Source of the DNA: Mesocentrotus franciscanus
Taxonomy: Eukaryota > Echinodermata > Echinoidea > Camarodonta > Strongylocentrotidae
Length of the DNA stretch: 64,000 nt
NCBI GenBank assembly: GCA_037976565.1
Contig: CP137680.1
Coordinates: 682,001 to 746,000, forward strand
Direction of reading: 5' to 3'
Shown here: one piece after another, positions 32,901 to 44,982 of the stretch
Layout: every line of letters starts with the position of its first letter
How positions within the stretch are numbered: the stretch's first letter is position 1
Translations under genes and position numbers: made by a program
Notes under the pieces: generated by a model
The model's input: only the letters and a program-made list of their open reading frames with translations
What the model was told of the DNA's origin: nothing
Database searches by the model: none

Positions 32901-35236
32901 GGTCTGTTTGGTTTTTTCCTTCCATTTTTTTTTTTTTTTTTTTTTTTTGCTTTGAAATGTCAAAATCGGGGGTGCGGCCTATGCGGCGGTGCGGCCTTAT
33001 CGCCGGCAAATACGGTAGGTTGCATGAAGCCTCTGCGGAGCGGGGCGAGGCACTTTCCCAGTACATAGGGGAAGCTGCGTTTTGTGGACTTTCAACTCCT
33101 TCCTGGGCGGTCGGGTCGCTGGACCCGATGACGTATGCCTCCTCGGATCAGGAACCGGAATCGGAGGGAAGAGCGGAGGTAGTGGTTTGCCGGCTGCAGT
33201 CCAGCTCCTCCCTTAATATCCCTATAGTGATAGGGGGTTTCCCCCTTAGAGTAATAGTGGATACGGCAGCTGAGGTGACTATCATCTCGGATCGGGTGCT
33301 TCAACACCTGAAACCGCAGCCCAAAAACTGCGGGAGGCCATATTACATGCTGCAGGTAGGGATATGAGCATGAGGGGTCAGTAGTAGGGCGGTGAGCATT
33401 CTGTTAGGGGGCAAGAGTTCTCCGAGCAGTTGTATGTTGCACCCATTTCGGACGACATGTTACTGGGGATGGATTTTCGGTAAACATAGGGCAGTTATTC
33501 ACCTGTATCACCCCAAGTTACTGCTAGGGGAAGTGGAAATTCCCATACAGCATGGGGATAAGCCCAGGCCGATGGGGGTAGCTAGGGTGTATGTCCGCAA
33601 GAGGGTTATCGTTCCTCCCAATGCCGTTAAGAGGGTGACGGGGGTTATAGATCAACGGTTAGGGGATCTTGAATCCCCTGCCGTTTCAGTGCGGCGGGAC
33701 ATTGTACCGCGGGGGGTTTCCGCCAAGGCTACTCCTGTTGCGGGTGCGGTTCCGCCTCCTGCATCGATGGGGCATTCTGCTGCGCACTCCAGGGGCGGGC
33801 ACCTCATATGCCGGGCTGCTTCTAAGCTATTCCCCTGGCCTTTGATAGCCATTTTCAACTAGATCTGCTAGAGGCTAGGACTGGGAAGAAGGGGCTGGAG
33901 TGCATTGAAGCTATCTTCGGCAGGGATCCACTGGTACCGGTGCGCATTTGTGGGGGAGTGATTAACTACTGCGACCCCAAGAGGCACCGGGACATTAAAT
34001 TCCCTGGCGACCGCCGGTGGAAGGTGGCTGTGAGGGTGCATCCGAAGCACTTAGTTTCGATGAGCCAGCCCTGGATGTCCTGGGTAAGCTTATCGGTGAC
34101 ACCAGGGTCAATGCCTTGGGAAATGGGATTGGATTATTCCATAGCCCCAGGGACGTGGTTGGCTCAGCTGAACCTTTTCAGCCGGGTGCGGGTGACCGTC
34201 TCCTGGCCCTCCTAGAGCAGACTAGGGTTAACGTCCTAGCGCTCTACGGCCCGTAGTCGGCAACCTGCGGGAACTTCCTGTTCCTGTAGCCCTAGGGAAC
34301 AGTTAGGTTCTCATGGTGCAATTTTTGGGTGGGGACTTTTGAGTCCCTATCACCTTGTTTTGCTACATTAGCAAGCGCATAGCAGTCCTGGGAACAGTTA
34401 AGTTCTCATGGTGTAATTTTCGGTGGGGACTTTTTGAGTCCCTATCACCTTGTTTTTGCTACATTAGCAAGCGCACATATGTAAATATGTTTTTGTATTT
34501 TGGGTTGGATTTTTTCCTAAATGCCTGTTGGCATATGTTTTGGTTGTTCCAGGGGGGACTTTTTTCCAAATGGCCTGCTCTGTGCTATAGTGGAACTGAC
34601 GCCTCCTTCCTGCGCCGGAGGGACCTAGGCGAGTTTCTGGTTCTCCAGTCACTCTCCGAAAAACCTGAGAACCTCTTGGGTAGGTAAGATGGCGCCGTAG
34701 CCTGGGAGGACAAGCGGATAGCTCACCGCTATTGGGGCGTGGATAGTTTTGGGTGGGGGACCTCCCCTGGCAATTTTAGTTTTTAAGCATTAATTATGTT
34801 GGTTTTAAAAGATAAAATTTTTTTATTATTTTGGTATGTGTTTACCCCGCGTTTTACTCGTTTTTCCGGGGTCTCGTTTGGTATTTTTTATATATGCCTC
34901 AGGGTAGAATTTTGAGGTGCCACACAGGAGGGATATAGATCTATATATTCTTTTTTGGTTTTGGGACGAGATTTTCCCCGGGCTTGTTTAGGTTGGGCCC
35001 GGGTTTTTAAAACGGGGAATGTAGTAGAAAGTACCCCACCCCCACAAGACTCCAACACAAGGGCGCTAGTCTGCTCACGGAACCCCAGAGTTGAATACTG
35101 CAAGAACCTAAAGGCTGAAGCACTGCTGAATACACACGCAGTTATTTAGGTACCGGTAAGTGCCGTTATTCTGCTTTCTTGTGAGTTCTATATTCACATA
35201 TATGTAGATTAAGGTTTGTAGGCCAAATCTACATCA
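29986..35236 (+). mobile_element. Second assembled copy of the LTR element, 5' end cut by the gap
   Basis: Starts inside the element leader (position 23,151 of the first copy) and runs to the 3' LTR at 35,020-35,236. The same CTAA and the same flank follow, so it is the same insertion locus. The Gag start is at 30,458. The best Gag pieces are 30,440-30,820 and 31,444-32,002, the zinc-knuckle region is about 32,086-32,140, and the protease lies about 33,140-33,480 in a frame open to 33,862. Differences from copy one are mostly one-base changes in homopolymers. It is probably an unmerged overlap or the other haplotype, not a second element. Confidence 0.85.
35020..35236 (+). repeat. 3' LTR, overlap copy (217 bp)
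   Basis: Matches 28,131-28,349, with lost bases in GGGGGC and CCC-type runs. Same TG..CA ends and the same flanking CTAA. Confidence 0.9.
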
Positions 35237-35794
35237 CTAACGAATGAAAGAGACAGAAATTTTTGGTCTAGATCTAACCCCAATCAGGCCAGTATATATG
35301 GCATCTGCAAGAATCTTCAGTATAGAAGGAGGCAGAATATCTTGAAGAAGAGAAGAAGAAGAACGTAACTCCACATCCAGCCCATCCCATCACGAATCTA
35401 GCTCTAGTCTAGTACTACTACTAGTAGCTAGTAGCTCTAGCTAGGATGCGGAGCGCCATCGGCGATCGAAGGCCGACCATAGTCGGCACCGCACCGAGGA
35501 GCTCCTGCTCCACGATCAGCTGGCTGTATTTATAGTTTCTCTTGCACCCTTACAGAGGTATATTATAGAACTAGCCTAGTCTACTTAACAATATATGATT
35601 CTGACAGAAGTAATATCTAGTTCGACATTGTTTAGCAAAGCTTTAACTTACAGCAATTGAGAGCAATTTAGCAAACTTACACAATAACTCGCTAAAGTAT
35701 CGCCAACCTTGACGTCAAGCAGCCGCCATTTTTTACTGATAGAGCTAGCTAGCTAGCTAGCTGCAAGGCCTAGGGATCTGGGCTAGCTAACTCG

Positions 35795-36000
35795 GACCCG
35801 GGGACAACTCGGCCCCGCTGCAAAAACGGTCATTTTTGGTCATTTTACCCTAACCCTAACCCTGACTCTAACTCTAACCTAACCTAACCTAACCTAACCC
35901 TAACCTAACCCTAACCCTGACCCTAAACCTACACCTAAACCTAACCCTTTTTTGCAGTGGGCCGAGCTGTCCCGATCGGGTCCGAGTTAGCCCGCGCCGA
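35795..36000. repeat. Foldback with telomeric repeats, overlap copy
   Basis: Same unit as 28,894-29,116. Several CCCTAA units read CCTAA here (35,876-35,920), a one-base contraction of a C run. That points to sequencing or consensus error in one of the copies. Confidence 0.75.
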
Positions 36001-36439
36001 CTCAAGTTAGCCCGACTCCTTACGACCTTTTTTCTGTGGCGGGAATATTTAAATGATGTTTGCTCCTCGATTTGAAGCCGCCTGCTGAAAGATTTGAAAA
36101 GCATTGGTAAAATTCATCAAGTTTCTACTTCTACTTCTATGCCAGTACTCGTCGAAAGCCTTTTCAGCAACTAAACGAGGAAATTGTGGTGTGGTGTCTC
36201 TCATAGTGGTCACGATTGATTAGTGCAGCGTGCGTATGAATACAAGTTTGTTTTATCTTACTATCGATTTCAATCAGAGTATTTTCAAATCGAGCATTTA
36301 ATTGCCATATTAGTCTAGTAGACTTAGTAGTATAACAGTCATGGCCTGGCGCTGGCTCAGGACGACAGCATCGACAGGAATCCACATCGTTATCCATCGG
36401 CATCGGAGAACTCTGGGCAGCGAGCAGAGGCTAGCCGCT

Positions 36440-36564
36440 AGCCTCTTGTCGATGCATGGCCCTGGCGCTGTTGCGAGCGAAGCGAGCCAGAATTAGAAGC
36501 GCCTTGGCTTTCTAATTCTGGCTCGCTTCGCTCGCAACAGCGCCAGGGCCATCGACAAGAGGCT
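36440..36564. repeat. Long near-perfect hairpin
   Basis: The left arm, 36,440-36,497, pairs with the right arm, 36,511-36,564. Arms are 58 and 54 bases; the only difference is a 4-base GCAT insertion in the left arm. The loop is about 13 bases. The stem includes GTTGCGAGCGAAGCGAGCCA. The other assembly of this spot (46,400-46,515) keeps only a shorter, altered hairpin. It is not a terminator: no gene is adjacent. Confidence 0.85.
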
Positions 36565-36599
36565 AAGCCGCCCCTAGCCGCCTAGGCTTTTGTCCTTGC

Positions 36600-37419
36600 A
36601 TATTTTATATTGGCCATGGTCTTTGCCATGGCCATTGATTGTTATTGACATTACATTACATTGTCTTGTCTTTTCTATACTGCTCCAGTTCTTGCATATT
36701 ACAATAGGTCTAATCAATATATTATAAGGAACTTGTGTTGTGGGAGTGTCCACACATAGCTGCATCGCTATCCTGATCCTGGCTGTGTATCTCAACACTT
36801 CAAACACCACTGTACAAAACTAAACTGATTTCACTAAAAATCGGTACTTTAGTGACAATTGATGACACCTAAATAGCAGTAAAATACAATTTTTCAACTC
36901 ACCGATGTTAGAAAGAATAATTTAAAAATTAAAATCGTGAGTCCACTGTCAAACTTGCTTACAATTTTATCGGAATGATTGTGTGCATTTGTGTGTTATA
37001 AGTGTATTGACTATTCATGTGTGAAATTGCTGCCTATTAGCACATGGTACAGCGCTAGAGGTCCATACGCAGTATTGACTCTCTATGCTTTGCTGGAGTG
37101 GGAGTGTCCATGATTATGATATGGCTTCGGGCCGAGGGGCGTATGAAATCTTTGTGGAACTGGAAATGGTAATTGGTATGTCATGTCCTTGAGGCGTGAG
37201 TGAGTGGATAATGCAATAGTAGACTCTAGACAGAATTAACCATCTGGTATGGGTCATTCTTTAATAAAACTAACATTTGTCAATATTCCCCATACACAAG
37301 ACATATATTATGTGTAGAGGCGGTCAGAGGAGCCAGATGTAATCTCACTCAGTGGAACAACCGTCGATATCAGTGACTGAAGCTTTCGGTCTAAATAATG
37401 CAATAATGCAAAACTGAAA
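36600..37419. other. Intergenic, no gene recognised
   Basis: AT-rich sequence without recognisable coding signal, repeated at about 46,530-47,360 by the contig overlap. Confidence 0.5.
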
Positions 37420-38331
37420 TTTGTATTACCGTCAAAGGTACCGTACTGCTTTTACCATACAGTTCATTAATTCTACCTCATTTACAATATGGGAATATGC
37501 TATGGATAAATGCATCAAATACATTGTTAAATCGTTTACATTTGTTGCAAAAACGTGTAATACGCATAGTTGCCAAGTCTCATTATTTGGCCCATACCAA
37601 CAATATCTTTAAACAATTAAGGGTTTTGACTGTATTTGAATTAGGTAGGTTACAACTGGGAGAATTTATGTACAGGTCTGAAAAGGGACTATTACCAAAC
37701 TCACTTCAAAACTGGTTTAGATGCAACAGTGATGTACATTGTTTGTTATAACACCCGAAACTCCAAGAATTGCATAGCATTTATTACAGACGGCAACTGG
37801 CCAAAGAAGTGTTAAGTACCAGGGTTACCTTACATGGTCTGCTTTAGATGACAGTCTCAAACAATCTGCATCATTACGACAATTTAAGTTGAAATATAAA
37901 AATATCTTTGTAATTCTTAATAGTCATTTTCAATTAAAAAAAATAATTATTATAATGTTTCAAATCGCAATTATGTTTTCATCGGGTCAATTTAATCTAA
38001 TTATACAACCAGACATTTGAAGGGAGAGTCCACCCTGAGGATGGGTTTCCTCTGCCTTTACTTGGCCACACACATTCTCAGGGTGGACTTCCCTTCATTG
38101 CTACCGGGCTAGACTCGATAAGCTTCGCTTTTCTAGCCCCATCTACATTACTTACCTTTTTATGTTTTAATGTTGATGTTTGTTAACTGATGTAGATTTT
38201 CATTGTTCTTTTATGCTTATGTATCTGTTTTTCATTTGATCTATGTGTCAAATGTGTACAATGTATTTTCTTACCTTGTATATTTTTCTGGTTTTTAATG
38301 TGGAAAATAAATGAAATGAAAAATGAAAATA
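37420..38331 (+). pseudogene. LINE 3' fragment
   Basis: Frames with stops and shifts encode a LINE C-terminal stretch (NRLHLLQKRVIRIVAKSHYL; RVLTVFELGRLQLGEFMYR) at about 37,500-37,740. The 3' UTR has a hairpin at 38,018-38,099 (GGGAGAGTCCACCCTGAG / CTCAGGGTGGACTTCCC). The element ends in an AATAAATGAAATGAAAAATG-type tail at about 38,306-38,331. A related 3' end is at 60,250-60,965. The overlap copy is 47,360-48,268. Confidence 0.7.
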
Positions 38332-38718
38332 GTTGCATGACCACTATAGTTATAGTTTTATACGTGGATCTGGAATTGAACTCTGGCTCTGCGTTCTTGA
38401 AGTGTAGGCCAGTGCAGGTGTTGAAGAATGGTTGCAATTACACTATTTGATCGCTGACATTCATTGCAGACGAAGGGTACATACATGTAGCAGCATTGTA
38501 TAATTTCTAGCTTGCATAGTTGTCTTGAGTGAGCGGCCGGGGCACACTTATTCCATGACAGGGCGACTAGTGCCTTATACCGTACAGGCGGTACTTAGTT
38601 ATAATTATAGCACAGCTCCTTTGTATTTTGTGGGCAAGTCTTATGTTATGCCGTAAAAAGCACTGGTGGAATTTGCTTTCTTTGTAACAACATTTTCATC
38701 TTACTTTCTTTTTTACAG

Positions 38719-41700
38719 ACCATGTATCATTCTACAGCAGGGAGGGGTAGAGATAGCAGTAATGCTAGTACTACTAGTAGCAGCAGCAGTAGTAGCAGCA
38801 GTACAAGCTCCTTCCATACTGCTAATGATAGCTTGGCATCTGAAGATGAGATCAAATCCATCATAGCATCATCTTCATCAGAAGCATCTGAGATACCATC
38901 TCTTGTACTGGGTCAAAGGTCATACTCTTCTGGAAGGGTAACATCAGGCACAGTTGAAGAAGATTATGAAAGCCACTATTCAACAGCAAAGTCTTCATTA
39001 GGTAAGGAATTAGTGGTCACATCAATGTTGTAGAACCCGACATTGTATTTCTCTTTGAGAAAATAATTGAAAAATTTGAAGTGAAAATAAAGTCTACTCA
39101 CATGTCTTATTATGTCAGGTTGGTTATCCAGACAGTTGAATTCCAAACTGCAATTCATAGACGTTTATATGCAATATTATGATTAGTGCTATGTGATGCA
39201 TATTATTTGTTAAATCCAAAGCAAAAAGTGACGGCTTTATTTATATTGCACATCTGGAGTCTTTCTGGACACATAACCCCCATGATACTTTTCATTGCTG
39301 TTTTAAAAAAAAAATCTTACTGTAATATACATACGGGTAGGTCTAATTGTCTTCTATGTAAATGTAGACATTTTTCATTAGTCTCGAAGATAAAACTTTA
39401 CATGCACTAATATAAATATTCATTATTTTTCTGTCTGTATTTGTAATTACTTCCAATTTATTATGTATATTTCAAAATTAATATATTAGGTGAAAACCTT
39501 TATGTATAATTCTTTGTAAGTTATTCCACTGAATATGTACATATAGGTAATTGCAATTTGGAAAGCACTGTTGTTTTTCACACAGATTCCAGATACAGAT
39601 CAGAAACATTCTACACATCTACATCCCATAGTGGAAGAAGAGATAGCTCTTCACTCTACAGCAGTGAGTTCGAATCAGATGATATTGCATTGATCACTGA
39701 AAGCAATGTGGTAAGTTTCTTTCCTGTTTTTGTTTTGTACCTTTTTTGTTGTTGGTTCAGGTGTAATTTCTTGCCATTCATGCTCTGTGTTATGATAAAT
39801 GTGACACCAAAATGATTTGTTGGGCTGATCTTTTGATAGCAGATGTATCAACATGTTGTACATATCAGGTTAAGGACTAGGCTAATAATACATGAAGATG
39901 AATGAACACAATCCTCAAAATTATTATTTTTTTTCTTCCTCCTGGGCCCCGTCTTACAAGAGTTACGATTGATCCAAATCAATCGTAAGTCCTCCAATCA
40001 ATCGCAAGTTTGCATTCTCCTATCTCTTATGTACATGGTTGCGATTGATATCAATCGCAAATAAGTTACGATTGATATCAACTCTTTGTAATACGGGCCA
40101 GGACTCCTTAAAATTGATCAAAATATTTTTCTATATTAAAAGGTCCATAAATACACATTCATAGGGTCTGATTGAATGACATCATGCTCTTTGTTACAGG
40201 ATCATGATTTTGAGAATGACGAGGATACAGAGAAACATTTCTTAAAAGCCAAGCTGCAATCACTGAGGAGAGAGAAGCAAGAGATCTCTGAAGTGAAACC
40301 TGAAGGAGATGGAGAATTTGATGCAGAGATGAAAAAGTTTGTTGAGATACAACTTGCTACTCTACTACATAGAAGAAAAGAGGGTATGTATAATAACTGC
40401 TCTATTTTTCATTGAAATGGTTCATTGTAATAAGGAATGCTTTCTAAAAGAGAGTGACAACTTTCATACCTCTTCTCTTTGCTTTCGCCAGCATAATATA
40501 AACATCTGACCACAATTCCTCTGACCAGGTTAAGATTACTGTCCTTCTACTCATTAGCCTTATCACCAACCCACCCAAGCCACCGTCAAAGAACAAATCT
40601 CCCATTGAATTTCTACATATGTGTTATGTCTCGATCAAAGCGGCAGATCACCTAATTCGTCTCCGTGACAAATTCAATGTCTAGTTGATAATTATGTTTG
40701 TCTGTACCTAGCTGGCACTCATAGACCAGTTTTGTAAAGCTTTCAAATTGAATGCATATTTATAATGAAATGAAACATTTACAATAAAAACCATGATTGA
40801 TGAATATGGGAGAACAATCACTGCTAACAAAGAGTGTAAGTTATCGCTAGTATATATAAATATATAAAACTGTGTACAAAATTGCTGTATGTACCAACTG
40901 AGATATATCAAAAACTTCGACTATTGATTTTTTCCCCCCGACTTTGAAAGATTTGTAGCTCTCCACAAGTTCAGTTGAGATTTATTATCAGAAACATGCA
41001 TTAATGAAATATTTTCAATTGTACCCCAAAGACGAAAAAGAAAACCTATTCTTAATTACACTGCTTTTCAAAGTTTAAACTGTCTTGTTCATTCATGAAG
41101 CTGATGGCACCAAGATGGCACCAAGGAGAGTTAGAGGCCTAAGACGTACAAGGGTTTGTCCCCAAAAAGGTTGTGGGATTATGACCCAGCAGATGGTAAG
41201 GCATCTGCAAAATATCCATCACATGGACCCAGAAAGGGCTAAAGGACTTTCATCTGCATTATCTCATCAAGACGGTCAGGGTAGAGGCACAAACATTGGT
41301 AATGATGTAAACAAGGCTATGTGTTTTTCCCCATTGCCATGCCAAGGTTGTTAACCTGCACAGGCACATTGTTCAAGTTCATGGCAAAAGCAAGAAGAGT
41401 AAGTAAAACCCTTTCTTTAATACATTAACTTTAATTAAAAATGCATGTTCCACATATGAAGCCCGAATCAAGCAATTTTAATCTTTTAATTCTAGAATAG
41501 TTTTGATAAATATTTCTAACTCTAACCTCCTCCATCTGTTCTTCTGGAATCGTATGTTCTAGACACTTTTAATTAAATGTTTTGACTGATACTGTAGTTC
41601 ATAGATTTATTCATACTAAGTGGTAAGGTTGTGATCCTAAATTAGAGTTTTCCTTGTGTTCCTATCTATAGTGACATCCAGAATGATCCGAGATATAAAG

Positions 41701-41794
41701 TATGGAAACGAATCCAATCAAGGAGAATTTGATGGAGAGATGAATAAGTTTGTTGAGATACAACTTGCTACCCTACTACATAGAAGAAAAGAGG
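38719..41794 (+). CDS. Ser-rich protein with C2H2-type fingers, unknown family (contig 2 copy)
   Basis: Exons with good splice sites and agreeing phases: 38,719-39,001 (ATG 38,722), 39,586-39,710, 40,200-40,383, 41,101-41,398, 41,672-41,794. Exon 1 is rich in Ser/Thr (STTSSSSSSSSSTSSFHTA). Exon 3 is charged and ends KFVEIQLATLLHRRKEG. Exon 4 carries two Cys/His modules: CPQKGCGIMTQQMVRHLQNI followed by HH, and a second like CFFPHCHAKVVNLHRHIVQV followed by H. Exon 5 repeats the end of exon 3 (GEFDGEMNKFVEIQLATLLH). In this copy exon 4 has a frameshift near 41,325, where T and C runs are one base shorter than in contig 3. The gene continues; a further exon-4 copy is at 59,013. No function can be named from the sequence; a DNA- or RNA-binding role is only a guess from the fingers. 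Confidence 0.7.
39941..40103. repeat. Foldback MITE in intron 2 of the C2H2-type gene
   Basis: The ends are inverted (CCTGGGCCCCGTCTTACAA and TTTGTAATACGGGCCAGG). The interior holds repeated GCGATTGATATCAATCGC palindromes. The overlap copy is 49,875-50,036. Confidence 0.75.
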
Positions 41795-41978
41795 GTATGT
41801 ATAATAATTGCTCTATTTTTCATTGAAATGGTTCATTGTAATAAGGAAGTGACAACTTTCATACCTAACAGAAGAGAGCTTAAAACATGTTTTGGGAATG
41901 AACCGAGGCTGGTAATGTGTAGATATTTCTCAAATTATTAAATGAAAACTACTTTAAATGAGTGTAGTCTTTGAACAT

Positions 41979-41980
<2 letters not shown>

Positions 41981-42009
<29 letters not shown>

Positions 42010-42025
42010 ATCTATCTCTCGATCT
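41981..42025. repeat. (CT)n microsatellite
   Basis: A CT run passing into TCTA repeats in the intron after exon 5. The overlap copy at about 51,913-51,955 has a slightly different CT count. Confidence 0.9.
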
Positions 42026-42164
42026 CATGACCACACAACTCTTTTCATCTTCTCTTTTTGCTTTCGCCGACATATAATCATATGACCACAAGTCCTCTGG
42101 TTAGGATTTAACGCACCTTCTACTCCTTATCCTTTTGACCGACCCACCAAGCCACCGTCAAAAC

Positions 42165-43300
42165 ATGATACTTGACTGGGTCGTAAATCTAAACATCCAG
42201 TCCTGCCTTTTGGTATCCTGGTAAGATTCGGTATATGCCTCTTGGTTCTTACTATTCTCCATCGATACTTTATCTCTCTTACAATTCTCATCTGTACATT
42301 TGTTCATCACGATTCTCGACCGTGAACATCGCATTTCTTGCTGCTCTGTAGGGTCCGACATATTTGTATAATAAATAATCATAACTTGTGCTTTATGAGC
42401 GACGTGTTGTTTTGATGTTTGTTCGCCTACTCCTGTCATTAATTTAATGGTAACAGGGTTATACCAAACAATATTCAACACAATCATTTCTACTGTTTCT
42501 ACATCCTTGATAACTAAATGAGCTTGTACATGTACATGCCGGTAGCCAACATAGGCGTGTTATATAGATAGATAGATAGATAATTTATTGGTTTCCACAA
42601 TATCTCAGTTTACAAAGAGTGTAACAACATATTAAAAAATGATTATAATTTACATGTTACATGTAAATATAATACCGGTACACACTATTCAGAAAATTGT
42701 CCTTCAGTTGAACTTAAGAGATATAGTGGCGGAGCCTATGGAAAAGCAGAGCTTGTTGTGGATAGGCTCCTTAAACTACAAATGACATAATTTACTAAAG
42801 TTAGGTTTATAAAATACAAATACACGCTAAAACAGGGAAAGGGAGATTACAGGGATACATGAACCGATACTCACAATTAACTACAAAAGACAAGGGAAAG
42901 GGAAGGGAATATATCTGCAGCTTATTGAAACAATAGTACAATGTAGTTTGTTCTCAACATGAGTCGTATACCGTATGTACATAGTTGGCATGGCCATATC
43001 GTTATTTACTCATTGTAATCAACTAAAGCATACTGCTTGAAGACAAAAATAGTCGGGAATCAGGAATGACAATATGTATTCAAATAATGGTATTTCAATT
43101 TTCTTCTGAATACATGAACACTAACAGACCTTTTAATCACAGAATCAAGAGAATTCCAGAATTTGGGACCTGTATATATTAAGGTATTTTGAGCAAAGCG
43201 TGTTCTTATTCTAGGAAGGTGATAGGAAAACGCCTGTCGGGTAGGAGAGTCGTAAACTTGATTTCATTTCTTAAACAAATATGAGTGGAGGGTGTATTTT
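42165..43300 (-). mobile_element. Insertion in the second cassette, including a reversed LINE 3' end
   Basis: The intron after exon 5 matches the intron after exon 3 up to CCACCGTCAAA (about 42,164) and resumes at GACCAAATCTACCATTGAG (about 43,309), so about 1.1 kb is inserted. Inside, 42,535-43,265 read on the - strand is a LINE C-terminal piece (SPTRQAFSYHLPRIRTRF; GPKFWNSLDSVIKRSVS) whose tail is (ATCT)n. The 109-codon - frame at 42,158-42,487 has no recognised family. Overlap copy: about 52,100-53,240. Confidence 0.65.
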
Positions 43301-43410
43301 TAAATTAAAGACCAAATCTACCATTGAGTTTCTTATTACATGTGTTATGTCTCGAACAAAGTGGCAGATCACCTACGGTAATGTCTCAGTGAGCGAATAC
43401 CATGTCTTGT

Positions 43411-44009
43411 TTTTTTTCTTTGTCTTTCTATTCTTTCTGTTTGAATTTTGTTACGTGGATAACTCGTGAATGGCATGGTGAATGACCATGAAACTTTCAT
43501 GGCATGTGGCATATGCATGATTATTGTGCCTATCAAAGAGATTTTTTAAATTACTGATGCGTGACGTCATCTAGGTGCCATTTTGTTAATCTCTAATATT
43601 GGCCATATTTCATTCATACATTGTCATTTCTGAATGATATTTGATATGCATAAACTTGACGTCATGGGTACATATTTGGCGTCAAAATTCTAAATTGGTC
43701 AAAATGCTTATTGGACCGATTTACTACACGTTTCAGACCTTTTTGAACATTTCAAAATTTTGCGCGCCAGATGCATGCGCGCAAAGTTTTTGTGCGTGTC
43801 ATATCCTAACCAGGATATGGAATAAATGGAATTTAACACTATTATTACGAGTCACTTAGTCTTAATTGTATACTTGCCGCTCCTGCTTGACGAACATGTA
43901 ACATGCCGTATTTGACCTCTTGACCTTGCAACATGCGATACACTAAATTATCTCTCGATCACATTGTTTACATCAATATCGATATCATGTCTAATCTGAC
44001 ATCATGACA
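43411..44009 (-). repeat. Probable 3' LTR of the Gypsy-type element (contig 2 copy)
   Basis: On the - strand a purine run, AAGGGAGGGA, is followed by TGTCATGATGTCAGATTAG, the layout of polypurine tract plus LTR start, downstream of the integrase-end ORF. The outer end is set only by where cassette sequence resumes (about 43,400), so its length is uncertain. The overlap copy is about 53,345-53,945. Confidence 0.5.
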
Positions 44010-44639
44010 TCCCTCCCTTATCAGATTAAAAGACATCTTTCCCGCTTTACTTCTATGAATAAACATGAACCCTGATTTCAAATCTTGTTTTAGCATGCAA
44101 TTAGTTTCAAACTGTTTGTATCAATACAATACATGTATGTGACTTTTCCTTTGACCACATCGATATCCAAATATCATACTTGTTTTCATACTAGTAATGA
44201 CTTGTGCATTCCTTGACTTTGAACTATTAAACTTTAACTTTAACCAAAACACACATTTTTTTAAACAATGAAGTTCAATTCAGAACTTTGTATAAACTTC
44301 TCATCATTACACATCATGAAATGAATTTTCAAAACGTATATATATATATATAAAGTGTCCGTTTGTTTATAATTTTAGTCTTTCATAAGATACATGCATT
44401 AGATTTCTCAATATTCATCTCTGGGTTGAATGTTGATCAGATCTGTCATGAGATATTTTAGAGTTCTCATTTTAATTAAGCATATACATGTAATGTCCTC
44501 TCTTCAGTTGCTAGTCTTTCTCTTGAGCTTCAAAGTCAGCTAACAACTTGAGAGTCTGCTTTGGGATGAATCACCATGTTTCTCTTTGGCCTTGGCTTGC
44601 ACCCTTTTCTTCTCTCATTTTGTAAATTTTTATTTCACC

Positions 44640-44820
44640 AATTAATCACTTTACCTCAGCGTATAAGCATTCACCCAAAACAACTTTTTCAAATAGGGCA
44701 GCGTACAAGCATACATCCGTTTACTGAACTTTTCATTGAATATAGGGCAGCGCACAGGCATACACCCTTAAAGTGAACATCCCATTAAATATAGGGCAGC
44801 GTACAGGCATACACCCTATG
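44640..44820. repeat. Short tandem repeats, period about 48 bp
   Basis: Four phrases of the type GGGCAGCGTACAAGCATACA with a variable spacer, between the Gypsy ORF stop and its LTR. The overlap copy is at about 54,580-54,760. Confidence 0.75.
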
Positions 44821-44982
44821 TTCTTGCTAAAATAGCACTTTAACTCTTTGTGAAACATTTTAACACTCAAACATTTAAATGACTGAACAAACTTTGCGTC
44901 GCTTTTACTGGTTGAACACTTCGCGTCACAATACTGGATGGCTGTTTCCAATGAATCATCACTACATCATTCCAACAAATAA

